Source: an uncultured Methylocystaceae bacterium (GTDB taxonomy: Bacteria > Pseudomonadota > Alphaproteobacteria > Rhizobiales > Beijerinckiaceae). From it: 64,000 nt of DNA. Under the pieces are notes generated by a model. The model was not told the DNA's origin. It made no database searches and worked only from the letters and a program-made list of their open reading frames with translations. This document shows, in pieces, positions 54,555 to 64,000 of this stretch; position 1 is the stretch's first letter; each line of letters opens with the position of its first letter. The stretch lies in assembly GCA_937870755.1 (NCBI GenBank), contig CALMZV010000018.1:29718-93717 (forward strand), in the 5' to 3' direction. The translations under genes were made by a program, and so were the position numbers.

Positions 54555-57113
54555 TTAGGCGCCCGGGCGCGCCATGGCGAAACGTTTGAGCCATTCCGCG
54601 CAAACGAGATAGCCCAGGGTCAGCGCTGCGAGCGACAGGAGCAGGCCCGGTTGAAGGGCCGCGAACCCGAACCACGCATGGGCGGGGCCGAGCGCCACCG
54701 TCAGCGCGCCGGCGAGCGCTCCGAGCGTGGTCAGTGTCAGGGCCGGGTGGGGTCGGCTATTCCACGGCGCGGCGGGCGCGCGGATAAGGAAGATCACCAG
54801 CACCTGCGTGCAGATCGATTCCACGAACCAGGCGGCGCGAAACGTCTCCGGCGCGGCTTGGAACACATAGATCAGCAGGCCGAACGTGGCGGCGTCGAAC
54901 ACCGAGGATAGCGGCCCCATGGTGAGCGTGAACCGCTGAATCGCGCGCATGTCCCAGGAGTGTGGCGCGGCGATTTCCGCAGGATCGACGTTGTCGAACG
55001 GAATGCCGATCTCCGAGAGATCGTAGAAGAGATTGTTGAGCAGGATCTGGATGGCGGTCAGGGGAAGGAAGGGAAGGAACAGCGAGGCGAACGCCATCGA
55101 CAGCATGTTGCCGAAATTGGAGCTCGTGCCCATCCGCACGTATTTCATGACGTTCACGTAGGTGCGGCGCCCTTCCTCCACACCTTGAGCCAGGACGCCG
55201 AGATCGGGTTCGAGAAGGATCATGTCGGCGGCCGCCCGCGCCACATCCGTCGCGCCGTCGACCGACATTCCGACATCGGCCGCCTTGATCGCGGGGGCGT
55301 CGTTGATGCCGTCGCCCAGAAAGCCCGCCACTTGGCCGGTCGCCTGCAGCGCACGGATGATGCGCGACTTCTGGTCGGGCGAGACGCGCGCGTATATGTC
55401 GACGTCGCGCACGCGCGCGGCCAGCGCCGTATCGTCGAGCGCTGCGATTTCCGCGCCGGTCATCAGGTTGCGCGCCGGCAGATCGAGGCTTTCCACGACA
55501 TGAGCGACGGCGGCGGGCGCGTCGCCGGACACGATCTTCACCTTCACGCCCAGTTGGGCCAGTTGCGCGATTGCCGACCGCGCACTCGCCTTTGGTGGGT
55601 CGACGAAGGCGCAGAAGCCGGCAATCGTCAGATTGTGTTCGTCATCCATTGTCAGGCGTTCGCGTTCACGCGCCACCTCGCGCCAGGCGACCGCGATGAG
55701 CCGCTCGCCGGCGCGCTCGCGTTTCTCGCAGAACGCATTGAGCCGTGCGCGGCCTGCGTCGTCGAGCGCGACGGCGCCGCCGTCCGCCCCTTCGGCGGCG
55801 ACGGATCGACGAATGATTTCCTCCGGCGCGCCCTTGACGATGGCGAGGCGCAAGCCGCCCCGTTCCGCGAGAACGGACACGCGGCGACGCTCGAAATCGA
55901 AGGGCAGGTCGTCGATCTTGCGCCAGCCCGAGAGATCCAGCCCGGCGGCGTGGCCGAGAATCGCTTCGTCCAGCGGCGAGCGCACGCCCGTTTCGAAGCG
56001 ACTGTTGACGGCTGCGAGTTCCAGCACGCGCTCGCCATCCTCGCCCCATGGTCCGGGATGGCCGACGAGCGCGATGCGCGCCTCGGTCAGCGTGCCGGTC
56101 TTGTCCGTGCAAATGACATCCATGGCGCCGAGGTCGTGGATGGCGGCCAGTTTCTTCACCACGACCTTGCGCGCTGCCATGCGCACGGCGCCACGCGACA
56201 GCGTGACCGTCAGCACCATCGGCAACAGTTCGGGCGTCAGCCCGACGGCGAGCGCGACGGCGAACATGAAGGACTCGAGCGCCGGACGGGCGAAGGCCAA
56301 ATGCGCCAGCAACACGAACAGCACGAGAAAAATGGTCAGGCGCACGATCAGGACGCCGAGATCGTGCAGCCCGCGCTCGAACGCTGTCGGCGGCTCCCGA
56401 CTTTCGAGCGCGGCGGCGACGCCGCCGAACAGCGTTCGCCCGCCGGTCGCCACAACGAGCATCGTCGCCTCGCCGCTGACCAGCGCTGTGCCGCCGAACA
56501 TCGCGTCGAAAGCTTCCGCCGGCTCGCGCGCCCCGCTCGGACCGGGGCGTTTTTCGGCGGGAAAGGCTTCGCCCGTCAGCAAGGATTCGTTGGCCGCGGC
56601 GGAACGACTCGCAAGAACGATTCCGTCGGCCGGCGCCAGATCGCCCGCCCGCAGCACCACCACGTCGCCGGCCACGATGTCTTCGACAGGTTTCGACACG
56701 AGCGCGCCGTCGCGCAGGACGTCGGCGTGGATGGCGACCGAGCGGCGCAGGGCTTCGGCGGCGCGTTCGGCGCGGTCTTCCTGCGCGATGTCCAGCGCGA
56801 CCGACGCCAGAACGATGACGAGAATGATGATCAGGCTCGCCACATCGCCTGTCAGACCGGCCACGATCGCGGCGACGACCAGAATGGCGACGAGCGGCTC
56901 GGACAGTCGGCGCGCGAGCTTCGCCAGCATCTTGCGGCGTGTGGCAGGGGCGACCGTGTTGGGGCCGTCCCGCGCGAGCCGCGCCCGCGCCTGCGCGCTC
57001 GACAGTCCGTCCGGTCCCGCGTCCAGCGCCGCAAACCATGCGGCCGCCGATTTGGCCCAGAACGGCTCGCGCGCGTCATCGCGCATGGAAACGGGCGCGG
57101 ACGGATGCGTCAT
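54555..57113 (-). CDS. mgtA: Magnesium-translocating P-type ATPase (MgtA-like)
   Basis: The 852-residue P3B-type ATPase has SLLTGEAFP, the ion-site motif GLTPELLPMV, the phosphorylated Asp in CTDKTGTLT (about residue 336) and GDGINDAPA. Ten membrane helices with an extended N-terminal cytoplasmic part are typical. MgtA imports Mg2+ under low Mg2+. No MgtL-like leader or Mg riboswitch is visible in the 156-base upstream gap (57114-57269), which holds a repeat and hairpin instead. Confidence 0.92.
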   Translation of the reverse strand: MTHPSAPVSMRDDAREPFWAKSAAAWFAALDAGPDGLSSAQARARLARDGPNTVAPATRRKMLAKLARRLSEPLVAILVVAAIVAGLTGDVASLIIILVIVLASVALDIAQEDRAERAAEALRRSVAIHADVLRDGALVSKPVEDIVAGDVVVLRAGDLAPADGIVLASRSAAANESLLTGEAFPAEKRPGPSGAREPAEAFDAMFGGTALVSGEATMLVVATGGRTLFGGVAAALESREPPTAFERGLHDLGVLIVRLTIFLVLFVLLAHLAFARPALESFMFAVALAVGLTPELLPMVLTVTLSRGAVRMAARKVVVKKLAAIHDLGAMDVICTDKTGTLTEARIALVGHPGPWGEDGERVLELAAVNSRFETGVRSPLDEAILGHAAGLDLSGWRKIDDLPFDFERRRVSVLAERGGLRLAIVKGAPEEIIRRSVAAEGADGGAVALDDAGRARLNAFCEKRERAGERLIAVAWREVARERERLTMDDEHNLTIAGFCAFVDPPKASARSAIAQLAQLGVKVKIVSGDAPAAVAHVVESLDLPARNLMTGAEIAALDDTALAARVRDVDIYARVSPDQKSRIIRALQATGQVAGFLGDGINDAPAIKAADVGMSVDGATDVARAAADMILLEPDLGVLAQGVEEGRRTYVNVMKYVRMGTSSNFGNMLSMAFASLFLPFLPLTAIQILLNNLFYDLSEIGIPFDNVDPAEIAAPHSWDMRAIQRFTLTMGPLSSVFDAATFGLLIYVFQAAPETFRAAWFVESICTQVLVIFLIRAPAAPWNSRPHPALTLTTLGALAGALTVALGPAHAWFGFAALQPGLLLSLAALTLGYLVCAEWLKRFAMARPGA

Positions 57114-57177
57114 GGTCTCGGCGCTCGGGAATCGTCAGACCCGAGACTGCGCGCAATTGCATGGAGCGCGCAACCGC

Positions 57178-57220
57178 GCGTCGCCTGAAGAGAATGCGTC
57201 AAGACGGAAACTGGAGCATC
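57178..57220 (-). repeat. Dispersed intergenic repeat, copy B
   Basis: On the minus strand this reads from GATGCTCCA to GACGCATTCTCTTCAGGCGA, similar to copy A at 5309-5352 (about 33 of 43 bases). It overlaps an imperfect hairpin at 57218-57244 (ATCGCTTCCGA / TCGGGAGCGAT, one G-T-type mismatch). The two together occupy the mgtA upstream region. Whether the repeat affects mgtA expression is not known. Confidence 0.6.
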
Positions 57221-57269
57221 GCTTCCGACTTCGTCGGGAGCGATACGAAAGCCGGCGCTCGGCGAGAGC

Positions 57270-57539
57270 TCAGTCGCGGATTCGCTTGATGATGCCGGTC
57301 AGGCCGTGGACGATCCGCTCGCCGTGGCTGACGGTGGGCGCGGGCGCGACCGAGCCGACCGGGGTGGCGTCGATCTTGGCGGAGGCGAATTTCGTGTCCG
57401 AGAAATTCAATCCCGCCATGTTCATGACGGCCGGCTGCGCGAAACCAATGGCGACAATGGCCATGGCCCCGACGCCGAGCGTGCGCTCGGGCGTGATGGC
57501 GAAGCGGTGGCGGCGGCGTTTCTTGAGGATTGGCGACAT
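57270..57539 (-). CDS. Small membrane protein, unknown function
   Basis: The 89-residue protein has a basic N-terminus (KKRRRHRF), one hydrophobic segment (TLGVGAMAIVAIGFAQPAV) and a polar C-terminus ending in GIIKRIRD. No domain is recognised. The ATG at 57539 is chosen over a frame extension to 57575 because it gives MSPILKKRR. It lies 65 bases after the cckA stop on the same strand. Confidence 0.55.
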   Translation of the reverse strand: MSPILKKRRRHRFAITPERTLGVGAMAIVAIGFAQPAVMNMAGLNFSDTKFASAKIDATPVGSVAPAPTVSHGERIVHGLTGIIKRIRD

Positions 57540-57603
57540 CGAACGGCTCCCACAGCCATCATGCCGCGCCGACATGAAAGAAAAGTTTACGCTTTTTCGC
57601 CGG

Positions 57604-60123
57604 TCACGGCATGTTTTCCTTAACCGTCTCGACCAGTTGCTTGAGCGTGAACGGCTTCGGCATGAACCCGAAATCCTCGCCCGCCGGCAGGTTCTTGGAG
57701 AAGGCTTCCTCCGCGTAGCCGGACACGAAGATCACCTTCGCCTGCACGCCGCGCTTGCGCAGTTCGCCGAACATCGTGGGGCCGTCCATCTCCGGCATCA
57801 CCACGTCGGAAATGACTAGGTCGATCTTGCCTTCGGCTTCCTCGACGACCTGCAGCGCCTCCACGCCGCTGCCGGCCTCCAGCACCGTGTAGCCGCGCGA
57901 GACGAGCGCGCGAGCGCCGAAGGCGCGCACGGCTTCCTCGTCCTCCACGAGCAGGATGGTGCCGTGTCCGGTCACGTCCGCGACAGGTTTGGCCGCCTCC
58001 GCCTTCGGCGCGATCTCGGCCGGTTCGGCGATGTGGCGCGGAAGGAAGATGCGGAACGTCGTGCCTTTGCCGACGGTCGAATCCGCGAACACGAAGCCGC
58101 CCGTCTGCTTGACGATGCCGTAGACCATCGACAATCCGAGGCCCGTTCCCTTGCCGACTTCCTTGGTGGTGAAGAAGGGTTCGAAAATCTTTTCGCGGAT
58201 TTCCGCAGGAATGCCGTGGCCGGTGTCAGCGACTTCGATCAGCACGTATTCGGCCGGCGTCAGCAGCGCTTCGTGAAAACCGGCGCATTCGGCGGGGGCG
58301 ATGTTGCGGGTGCGCACGGAAATGCGTCCGCCGTCGGGCATGGCGTCGCGCGCGTTAACGACGAGATTGACGATCACCTGTTCGAGCTGGTTGAGGTCCG
58401 CCTTCACCAGCCACAAATCGCGCCCGTGTTTCAGTTCCAGCTCGATCTTCTCGCCGACCAGCCGTCGTATCAGCATCTGAACGTCGGACAGGAGATCGCC
58501 GATCTGCAGCACCTGCGGGCGCAACGTCTGCCGGCGCGAGAAAGCGAGCAGCTGTCGGACCAGGCTCGCCGCGCGGTTGGCGTTTTGCTTGATCTGCATG
58601 ATGTCCTGGAAGGACGGATCGGTCGGTCGGTGATTGGCCAGCAGCAGGTCCGAGTAGCCGATGATGGCGGTGAGCACGTTGTTGAAATCATGCGCGACGC
58701 CGCCAGCGAGTTGGCCGATCGCCTGCATTTTCTGCGATTGCGCGAAATTCTCCTGCAACGCCTTCTGTTCGGTCGTGTCGAGCGCGTAAAGCATCGCCTC
58801 CGCGGCCTTGCCGTCGGACGGCGCGAGGAAGAAGCGCGCCGATTGCGCGCCGCCCTCCGCACTCTCGATCGTCACGTCGACGGGCGCCGCGTCGATCTGT
58901 CCGTCGATCGCGGCGTCGATCGCCTTTTCCACGGCTGCGCGGTCGCGCTCGGCGACGCCGGCGAAAATCGAGCGACCATGCTGCGCGCCCTTGAACGCCG
59001 AGGGCATGAGCTTGGCGAACGCGGCGTTGGAGGAACGGATCGCGCCCTCGCGATCAAGCATGGCGATCGCCATCGGTGTGGAATTGAAGAACCGCGCGAA
59101 CCGCACCTCTGCCGCGCGCAGGTCTTCCGCCGGCTCTTCGCCGGCGGCGCGGTTGAGCACGAGCGTGCGCGAGCCGCCCGGCGCGCCTTCGCTCGAGAAG
59201 GCCACGCGATGGATCAGCCGCACCGGCAGGCTTTGGCCGCCGCGCCGCTTGAGATCGAGGTCGATCTGCTCGGTGCGCACTTCGCCCGGCTCGCCGGCGA
59301 CCGAGGTGAGCAAGGCCGAACCGGCGCCGGCGACGAGTTGTTTGAGCGTCATGCCGCCGAGGCCGACCTGCGCGAGATCGTAGTCGAGCCAGTTGGCGAG
59401 CGTGGCGTTCATGTAGGTGACCGCGCCCTTGCCGTCGGCGGAAAAGAAGCCGGCCGGCGCGTGATCGAGAAAATTGATCGCGTGCTGCAATTCTTGGAAC
59501 ACGTTCTCGTGGCGTTCGCGCTCGCGCGTGACGTCCGACACCGCCCACAGCGTGGCCCGGCGCGCGCCCAGACGCTCCAGCGGGCGCACGCGAACGCGAT
59601 ACCAGCCGACTTCGCCTGCGCCGCCGAGCGGCGGGGACAGCCGCACCTCCTCCGAGCCGCGCCGGCCTTCGCGCGCGGCTTGCGCCAGCCGATAGATGGC
59701 CTCCGACACTTCGGGCGCGCCGGAGAACAGCCGCTCGACGGTGCGCAGTTCGGCCGGCTCGTGGGCGCCCGACAGATTCATGTAGGATTCGTTGGCGTAG
59801 ATGATGCGCGACTCGCCTTCGATGACCAGCAGCCCTTCCGCGCTCGTGTCCGAGACGATCTTGGTGATGTCGTTCTTCACCGCCTGGCCGGCGAACTGCA
59901 CGAAGCCGACGGCGTAGGCGAACAGCGCCAGCACGCCGATCATCGCGAGCACGGCGAGCAGCGCCACGATCAAACGTGATGCGTCCTCCCGCGGGAGGAA
60001 GGAAAAGGCGGCAGCCGCAGCGACCAGTGCGACGGCGAGCGCCAGCACCAGACCGGGACTGCCGGAACGTTCGCTGCGGTCGATGGCGGGGATCGGCGTC
60101 TCGGGCGCGGGCGCGTCAGGCAT
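57604..60123 (-). CDS. cckA: CckA hybrid sensor histidine kinase
   Basis: The 839-residue kinase has two N-terminal membrane helices (about 23-75), PAS-like regions, a HisKA domain with the phospho-acceptor His in [11 protein letters not shown] (about 478), a HATPase domain with DTGHGIP and [11 protein letters not shown], and a receiver ([11 protein letters not shown], phospho-acceptor Asp near [12 protein letters not shown], about 770). This is the alphaproteobacterial CckA, which controls CtrA through ChpT. A CtrA-type site lies upstream (60361). The product is near full length for the family. Confidence 0.95.
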   Translation of the reverse strand: MPDAPAPETPIPAIDRSERSGSPGLVLALAVALVAAAAAFSFLPREDASRLIVALLAVLAMIGVLALFAYAVGFVQFAGQAVKNDITKIVSDTSAEGLLVIEGESRIIYANESYMNLSGAHEPAELRTVERLFSGAPEVSEAIYRLAQAAREGRRGSEEVRLSPPLGGAGEVGWYRVRVRPLERLGARRATLWAVSDVTRERERHENVFQELQHAINFLDHAPAGFFSADGKGAVTYMNATLANWLDYDLAQVGLGGMTLKQLVAGAGSALLTSVAGEPGEVRTEQIDLDLKRRGGQSLPVRLIHRVAFSSEGAPGGSRTLVLNRAAGEEPAEDLRAAEVRFARFFNSTPMAIAMLDREGAIRSSNAAFAKLMPSAFKGAQHGRSIFAGVAERDRAAVEKAIDAAIDGQIDAAPVDVTIESAEGGAQSARFFLAPSDGKAAEAMLYALDTTEQKALQENFAQSQKMQAIGQLAGGVAHDFNNVLTAIIGYSDLLLANHRPTDPSFQDIMQIKQNANRAASLVRQLLAFSRRQTLRPQVLQIGDLLSDVQMLIRRLVGEKIELELKHGRDLWLVKADLNQLEQVIVNLVVNARDAMPDGGRISVRTRNIAPAECAGFHEALLTPAEYVLIEVADTGHGIPAEIREKIFEPFFTTKEVGKGTGLGLSMVYGIVKQTGGFVFADSTVGKGTTFRIFLPRHIAEPAEIAPKAEAAKPVADVTGHGTILLVEDEEAVRAFGARALVSRGYTVLEAGSGVEALQVVEEAEGKIDLVISDVVMPEMDGPTMFGELRKRGVQAKVIFVSGYAEEAFSKNLPAGEDFGFMPKPFTLKQLVETVKENMP

Positions 60124-60360
60124 AGCGAGTCTCGCCCATCCGCGCGAACCCGAACCGCCCGGCGCACAGGGCCGGATGGAGGCGGAACATTCCCTTCATT
60201 CGTCGGCCCCCGACGGGAGGTGGATCGGCACGGTCGAAAACGCCTGTCGCCACGGATTCACAGTGCGCGCGCGGCGATTCGCGGCCTCGCGCCCCACGCG
60301 TCGCATTGCAATCGAATTGCGCCCAAAAGCAAGCATTTCCGCAATTGGCCGCAGCCTGCG

Positions 60361-60376
60361 TTAACCATGCATTAAC
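60361..60376. promoter_or_regulatory. CtrA-type box TTAACCATGCATTAAC
   Basis: TTAA-N7-TTAAC at 60361-60376 matches the CtrA consensus exactly. It lies in the 345-base divergent region between cckA and the FliO-like gene (60124-60468), 94-109 bases before the latter's ATG. No gene is recognised in the rest of the region. Either gene may be regulated. Confidence 0.7.
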
Positions 60377-60468
60377 CTTCTGGCGTTTCCGGCCGCGCGT
60401 CATGCTAAGTTGGCTGTCGCGCGCGGCCCTGCGAATGGCGGGCGACCCGTTGAGAGGCATTGCGGACC

Positions 60469-61593
60469 ATGTCGTTTCTGAGCACCAGCGCCGACAGCAA
60501 CATCCTGAAATATGCGATTGCAGCCGTGCTGCTGCTGCTGGCGATCGTGCTGGTCCTGTTCATTTTCCGGGCGCTTTTCGGCAACCGCATCCGCCTTTCG
60601 GGCGCACGCGGACGCCAGCTGCGGCTGGGCGTCGTCGACATTTACGATCTCGACCGTGAGCGTCAGCTCGTCATCGTGCGGCGCGATAATGTCGAACATT
60701 TGCTCATGATCGGCGGGCCCAACGACGTCGTTATCGAACCCGCGATCGTGCGCGCCGAAAGCCGCGAGGGCCGGGGACCGCGCGAACGCGAGGGCGCGCC
60801 GAGCTGGGCGACCGGGGAGGGCGGCGAGGACGGGCGCCCGAGCGCGCCCGAGGCGCCGCCGGCCGTCGAGCCGCCGTCGATGGAGCGCGAAATTCCGAAA
60901 CTGCCCGACCTGTTCGCCCGCACGCGCAAGCCCGCGGCTGAGGCGCCGAAGCCGGAACGCGTCGAACCGCCGAAGCGTGAGACGCCCAGAGCCGAACCGG
61001 CCAGGCAGGAGCCCGCCAGGCAGGAGCCCGCCAAGCCCGAACCCACCAAACCCGAAATGGCCAAACCCGAAGTGGCCAAACCCGAAGTGGCGAAGTCCGA
61101 GGCGCCCAGGCCAGCCGAGCCCCCGGCGCCGCGCCCTCTGCCGCCGCTGTTCCGACGTGCGCCGGGCGAGGACGGCGCGCCCATATCGCCCGCGCCGCGC
61201 GCCACGCCGGTCGCGCCGCCGGCGCCCCCGCCGGTCGCTCCCAAACCGGCCGCCCCGCAGCCGGCGCCCGTGACGCCGCCGCCGCCGGTCGCGCCGCGTC
61301 CCGCCTCCCCGCCGCCCGGCGTTTCGACCTCCGCGCCGCCTGCGCCGCAGCCGCCGGTCGAGCTGCGGCCGCCGCCGCCCGCGCCCGCCGCGCCGCCGCC
61401 CCCGCCTGCGCCGCCTCCTTCCGCGATCGAACCGAAGCCGGCCGCCCCGCCGCAGCCGGAGCCTGCGCCCGTTCCGCCGCCCGCGCCGACGGCGCCCAAG
61501 CCTTCGCCGCCACCAGCTCCGGAGGCCGACCCGCTCGACACGCTGGAAGAGGAAATGGCCAAACTGCTCGGGCGGCCGACGCCCAAGCACTGA
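60469..61593 (+). CDS. FliO-like membrane protein with a long proline-rich tail
   Basis: The 374-residue protein has one N-terminal membrane helix (about residues 15-37, AAVLLLLAIVLVLFIFRALF) and a FliO-like domain (LRLGVVDIYDLDRERQLVIVRRDNVEHLLMIGGPNDVVIE, seen in part) at about 40-95. The rest is Pro/Ala-rich, with tandem five-residue units (PAKPE type) and poly-Pro. FliO helps build the flagellar export gate; homologues with the FliO domain are also found in non-motile alphaproteobacteria, so a role outside flagella is possible. No flagellar genes are nearby. The ATG at 60469 is chosen over a TTG at 60460 on ribosome-site spacing. Confidence 0.8.
   Translation: MSFLSTSADSNILKYAIAAVLLLLAIVLVLFIFRALFGNRIRLSGARGRQLRLGVVDIYDLDRERQLVIVRRDNVEHLLMIGGPNDVVIEPAIVRAESREGRGPREREGAPSWATGEGGEDGRPSAPEAPPAVEPPSMEREIPKLPDLFARTRKPAAEAPKPERVEPPKRETPRAEPARQEPARQEPAKPEPTKPEMAKPEVAKPEVAKSEAPRPAEPPAPRPLPPLFRRAPGEDGAPISPAPRATPVAPPAPPPVAPKPAAPQPAPVTPPPPVAPRPASPPPGVSTSAPPAPQPPVELRPPPPAPAAPPPPPAPPPSAIEPKPAAPPQPEPAPVPPPAPTAPKPSPPPAPEADPLDTLEEEMAKLLGRPTPKH
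60997..61101 (+). repeat. Tandem 15-base repeat encoding PAKPE-type units
   Basis: About seven imperfect 15-base units (for example CCCGCCAAGCCCGAA) encode five-residue units such as PARQE, PAKPE, MAKPE, VAKPE. The units are in frame in the FliO-like gene. Such tandem coding repeats can vary in number between strains. Confidence 0.7.
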
Positions 61594-61612
61594 GAATGCG
61601 CCAGAACGAAAA

Positions 61613-61639
61613 GAGCCCGGCTGCAAGGCCGGGCTTTTT
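61613..61639. terminator. Terminator between FliO-like and dksA genes
   Basis: A perfect 8-bp stem (AGCCCGGC / GCCGGGCT) with a 6-base loop is followed by TTTTT on the plus strand; A-rich DNA before the stem gives a T-tail for the minus strand. It lies between convergent genes. Confidence 0.85.
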
Positions 61640-61644
61640 GTCGT

Positions 61645-62061
61645 TCAATCGTCGCGATAGACGCGTTCGCGTCGCTCGTGACGCTCCTGCGCCTCGATCG
61701 ACAGGGTGGCGATCGGGCGCGCGTCGAGCCGCTTCAACGAGATCGGTTCGCCGGTCTCGTCGCAATAGCCGTATGTCCCCTCCTCGATCCGGTTCAGCGC
61801 CGCCTCGATCTTGGCGATCAGCTTGCGCTGGCGGTCGCGGGCCCGCAATTCGATCGCGCGATCGGTTTCGGACGAGGCGCGGTCGGCGAGATCGGGATGG
61901 TTTTCGCTTTCGTTCTGGAGAGCCGCAAGAGTCTCGCGGCTTTCGCGTAGAATTTCCTCTTTCCAGAGGAGGAGCTTGCGGCGGAAATACTCGCGCTGCC
62001 GCTCGTTCATGAAGGGCTCGTCTTCGGACGGCTTGTAGGTCTCGTCGATTTCGACGCTCAT
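61645..62061 (-). CDS. dksA: DksA/TraR-family regulator without zinc-finger cysteines
   Basis: The 138-residue protein has a coiled coil with acidic tip residues (Asp57 and Asp60, PDLAD) and the C-terminal RLDARPIATLSIEAQ region of DksA. Only one Cys (Cys100) remains of the four that bind zinc in E. coli DksA; the others are Thr, Ser and Ala. DksA binds RNA polymerase and, with ppGpp, controls transcription. Zinc-free forms are known in alphaproteobacteria. The ATG at 62061 is chosen because it gives MSVEIDE. Confidence 0.92.
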   Translation of the reverse strand: MSVEIDETYKPSEDEPFMNERQREYFRRKLLLWKEEILRESRETLAALQNESENHPDLADRASSETDRAIELRARDRQRKLIAKIEAALNRIEEGTYGYCDETGEPISLKRLDARPIATLSIEAQERHERRERVYRDD

Positions 62062-62200
62062 TCGAGACTCACTCCCAGGAGCCACGTTATGGGCGCGCCT
62101 TATAGTCTCCCCCGCATGCTGGCGCAACGATTGTCGAAGGGGGCGAGACCGGCGGCTGGAGCGTCGCCGCCCCGGCCGCCGCGTGTCCCGGGCGAGACGC

Positions 62201-63412
62201 TCAGGCCATCGCCTTCTTCAGGTTCTCGTCGATCTTGTCGAGGAAGCCGGTTGTGGACAGCCACTTCTGGTCGGCGCCGACCAGCAGCGCGAGGTCCTTG
62301 GTCATGAAGCCGGCTTCGACCGTGTCCACGCAGACCTTCTCCAGCGTGTCGGCGAATTTCTTCAGTTCGGGGTTGTTGTCGAGCTTGGCGCGATGGGCGA
62401 GGCCGCGCGTCCAGGCGAATATCGAGGCGATGGAGTTGGTGGATGTCTCCTTGCCCTTCTGGTGCTCGCGGTAGTGGCGCGTGACGGTGCCGTGGGCGGC
62501 CTCGGCCTCGACCGTCTTGCCGTCCGGCGTCATGAGAACGGAGGTCATGAGGCCCAGCGAGCCGAAGCCCTGCGCCACCGTGTCGGACTGCACGTCGCCG
62601 TCGTAGTTCTTGCACGCCCACACGTAGCCGCCCGACCATTTGAGCGCGGAGGCGACCATGTCGTCGATGAGGCGATGCTCGTAGGTGAGGCCGCGCTTGT
62701 CGAACTCGGCCTTGAACTCCTTCTCGTAGACTTCCTGGAAGATGTCCTTGAAGCGCCCGTCATAGGCCTTGAGAATGGTGTTCTTGGTGGAGAGATAGAC
62801 CGGGAAATTGCGCTGCAGGCCGTAGTTGAGGGAGGCGCGCGCGAAATCGCGGATCGAGTCGTCGAGGTTGTACATGGCCATGGCCACGCCGCCGCCCGGC
62901 GCCTTGAAGACTTCCTTTTCGATCACCTTGCCGTCGTCGCCGACGAACTTGATCGACAGCACGCCCTTGGTCGGGAACTTGAAGTCGGTCGCGCGATACT
63001 GGTCGCCGAAGGCGTGACGGCCGACGACGATCGGCTGCGTCCAGCCGGGCACCAGGCGCGGCACGTTCTTGCAGATGATCGGTTCGCGGAAAATGGTGCC
63101 GCCGAGAATGTTGCGGATGGTGCCGTTGGGCGACTTCCACATTTCCTTCAGCTTGAATTCCTCGACGCGGGCCTCGTCCGGGGTGATGGTCGCGCATTTG
63201 ACGGCGACGCCGTATTTCTTGGTGGCCTCGGCGGAGTCGATGGTCACCTGGTCGTTGGTGGCGTCGCGGTTCTCGACGGAAAGATCGTAATATTTCAGGT
63301 CGATGTCGAGATAGGGATGGATCAGCTTGTCCTTGATGTACTGCCAGATGATGCGGGTCATCTCGTCGCCGTCCATCTCGACGACCGGGTTCGCGACCTT
63401 GATCTTTTTCAT
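62201..63412 (-). CDS. icd: NADP-dependent isocitrate dehydrogenase (eukaryotic-like type)
   Basis: The 403-residue enzyme converts isocitrate to 2-oxoglutarate. It has [16 protein letters not shown] at the start, [13 protein letters not shown] (phosphorylatable-loop region), [13 protein letters not shown], and [15 protein letters not shown] near the NADP site. This is the dimeric type found in mitochondria and in alphaproteobacteria. An ATG at 63412 with AGGGG eight bases upstream is chosen over a GTG at 63421. Confidence 0.97.
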   Translation of the reverse strand: MKKIKVANPVVEMDGDEMTRIIWQYIKDKLIHPYLDIDLKYYDLSVENRDATNDQVTIDSAEATKKYGVAVKCATITPDEARVEEFKLKEMWKSPNGTIRNILGGTIFREPIICKNVPRLVPGWTQPIVVGRHAFGDQYRATDFKFPTKGVLSIKFVGDDGKVIEKEVFKAPGGGVAMAMYNLDDSIRDFARASLNYGLQRNFPVYLSTKNTILKAYDGRFKDIFQEVYEKEFKAEFDKRGLTYEHRLIDDMVASALKWSGGYVWACKNYDGDVQSDTVAQGFGSLGLMTSVLMTPDGKTVEAEAAHGTVTRHYREHQKGKETSTNSIASIFAWTRGLAHRAKLDNNPELKKFADTLEKVCVDTVEAGFMTKDLALLVGADQKWLSTTGFLDKIDENLKKAMA

Positions 63413-63548
63413 GAAATGCACCCCTGCGGTAGGCGGCGCATCGGGCCGCCGGAAAGGACAGGCGGGCCTATAGCATCGGCGGGGCGGGCGGCCTAGTAGG
63501 GCTTTAGGCGCGTCGTGCTTCCCTTTCCCCGCGGGGAGAAGGCGCGCG

Positions 63549-63869
63549 TCACTCCTCGCCGCGCGCCTCCAGTTCCTCCAGCCGGGCGGCGGCGCAGCGG
63601 TCGAGTTCGGGGATGATGTAGCGTTGCAGGTAGGGCAGGCGCGCCCAGGCGCAGTCGGCGCGCGGGCCGACGCATTTGCGCGCGCGCCGGCAGCCTTTGC
63701 GCGGGCACTGGCGGAAATAGCCGACGGCCGTCATCACGCCGCGAAACACATGCAGATGCGCCGCGCGCTTTTCCGGGTCGAAGGCGCGTATGCGGTCCAT
63801 GCGCGCCGCCATCGGATATTCGTCCTCGTATTCGTCTTTCTCGAAGCGCGGCGGGCGGTATTCGGACAT
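63549..63869 (-). CDS. Small Cys-rich hypothetical protein
   Basis: The 106-residue soluble protein has a Tyr/Glu-rich N-terminus ([18 protein letters not shown]) and four Cys in the middle, [12 protein letters not shown] and ADCAWARLP, possibly a metal site. A further Cys lies near the end ([10 protein letters not shown]). I do not recognise the family. It is transcribed toward icd but with a 136-base gap that has no other gene. The last 131 bases of the window (63870-64000) show nothing recognisable. Confidence 0.6.
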   Translation of the reverse strand: MSEYRPPRFEKDEYEDEYPMAARMDRIRAFDPEKRAAHLHVFRGVMTAVGYFRQCPRKGCRRARKCVGPRADCAWARLPYLQRYIIPELDRCAAARLEELEARGEE

Positions 63870-64000
63870 GATTCTTCCTTCCCGCGCGGCGCGCGGGTTG
63901 CGGGGAGGGGACCGGAGCGCGACGGCGCCGGAGTGTGGTTGTTGAGCCGGCGCCTTCGCGGTCCGGTCGCGGCGGTTTTTCGGAGCGTTCTTCCGCGCTT

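Noticed and set aside
63524..63539. A short hairpin (CCCC/GGGG around GC) after the small Cys-rich gene
   Set aside because: The stem is short and lacks a T-tract; it may be a degenerate copy of a dispersed repeat, but one copy is not enough evidence.

Overview
The window is GC-rich, gene-dense DNA that reads as the chromosome of an alphaproteobacterium, most likely of the order Hyphomicrobiales (Rhizobiales). The evidence is a ccoGHIS (fixGHIS) set, a CckA hybrid kinase, an alphaproteobacterial SOS box (GTTC-N7-GTTC) in front of recA, TTAA-N7-TTAA boxes of CtrA type, a eukaryotic-like NADP isocitrate dehydrogenase, an alphaproteobacterial DksA without its zinc cysteines, and a 1711-residue coiled-coil membrane protein resembling the growth-pole-ring protein GPR/RgsE of polar-growing rhizobia. 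I saw no rRNA, tRNA, CRISPR array, prophage or insertion sequence. The window is core chromosome rather than an accessory island.

Layout. 1-5272: maturation genes for cbb3 oxidase (ccoG partial, ccoH, ccoI, ccoS) with a coupled MFS transporter. 5.3-15.3 kb: a GNAT-like protein, an M20 amidohydrolase, sulfate activation (cysD-cysNC), and a coupled set of CoA ligase plus 5-oxoprolinase pxpABC, followed by a membrane/coiled-coil protein with a CtrA-type box upstream. 15.3-23.4 kb: small periplasmic proteins (CHRD, rhodanese), an HtrA-like protease, an orphan ABC substrate-binding protein with an acyl-CoA dehydrogenase, a cytochrome c'/b561 pair, a ferredoxin/ferredoxin reductase pair and an Hpt protein. 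23.6-28.8 kb: the giant GPR-like gene. 28.8-32.6 kb: an Mla-type lipid transport operon (mlaE-mlaF-mlaD-lipoprotein, minus strand).

32.7-43.6 kb: an enolase-superfamily epimerase, Hsp20, a cupin regulator with EamA and SDR genes, a second SDR, the YcjX/YcjF pair, a P5-like protein and SixA. 43.7-49.9 kb: a zinc-ribbon protein, MoxR ATPase, cytochrome c, VWA protein, MFS, Dps/DUF1328 and a cyclic-nucleotide-gated K+ channel. 49.9-63.9 kb: alaS, recA, a glycine-zipper lipoprotein, an MgtA-type ATPase, cckA, a FliO-like protein, dksA, icd and a Cys-rich small protein.

How genes work together. ccoGHIS loads copper and assembles the microaerobic oxidase. cysD and cysNC make APS and PAPS. Ferredoxin and its reductase form an electron-transfer pair. 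The mla operon moves lipid between membranes. Three TTAA-N7-TTAA-type sites (one imperfect) lie before a coiled-coil membrane protein, the GPR-like gene, and between cckA and the FliO-like gene. This suggests a small CckA-CtrA cell-cycle/polarity set. All functions are inferred from sequence motifs and known families; no database search was run.
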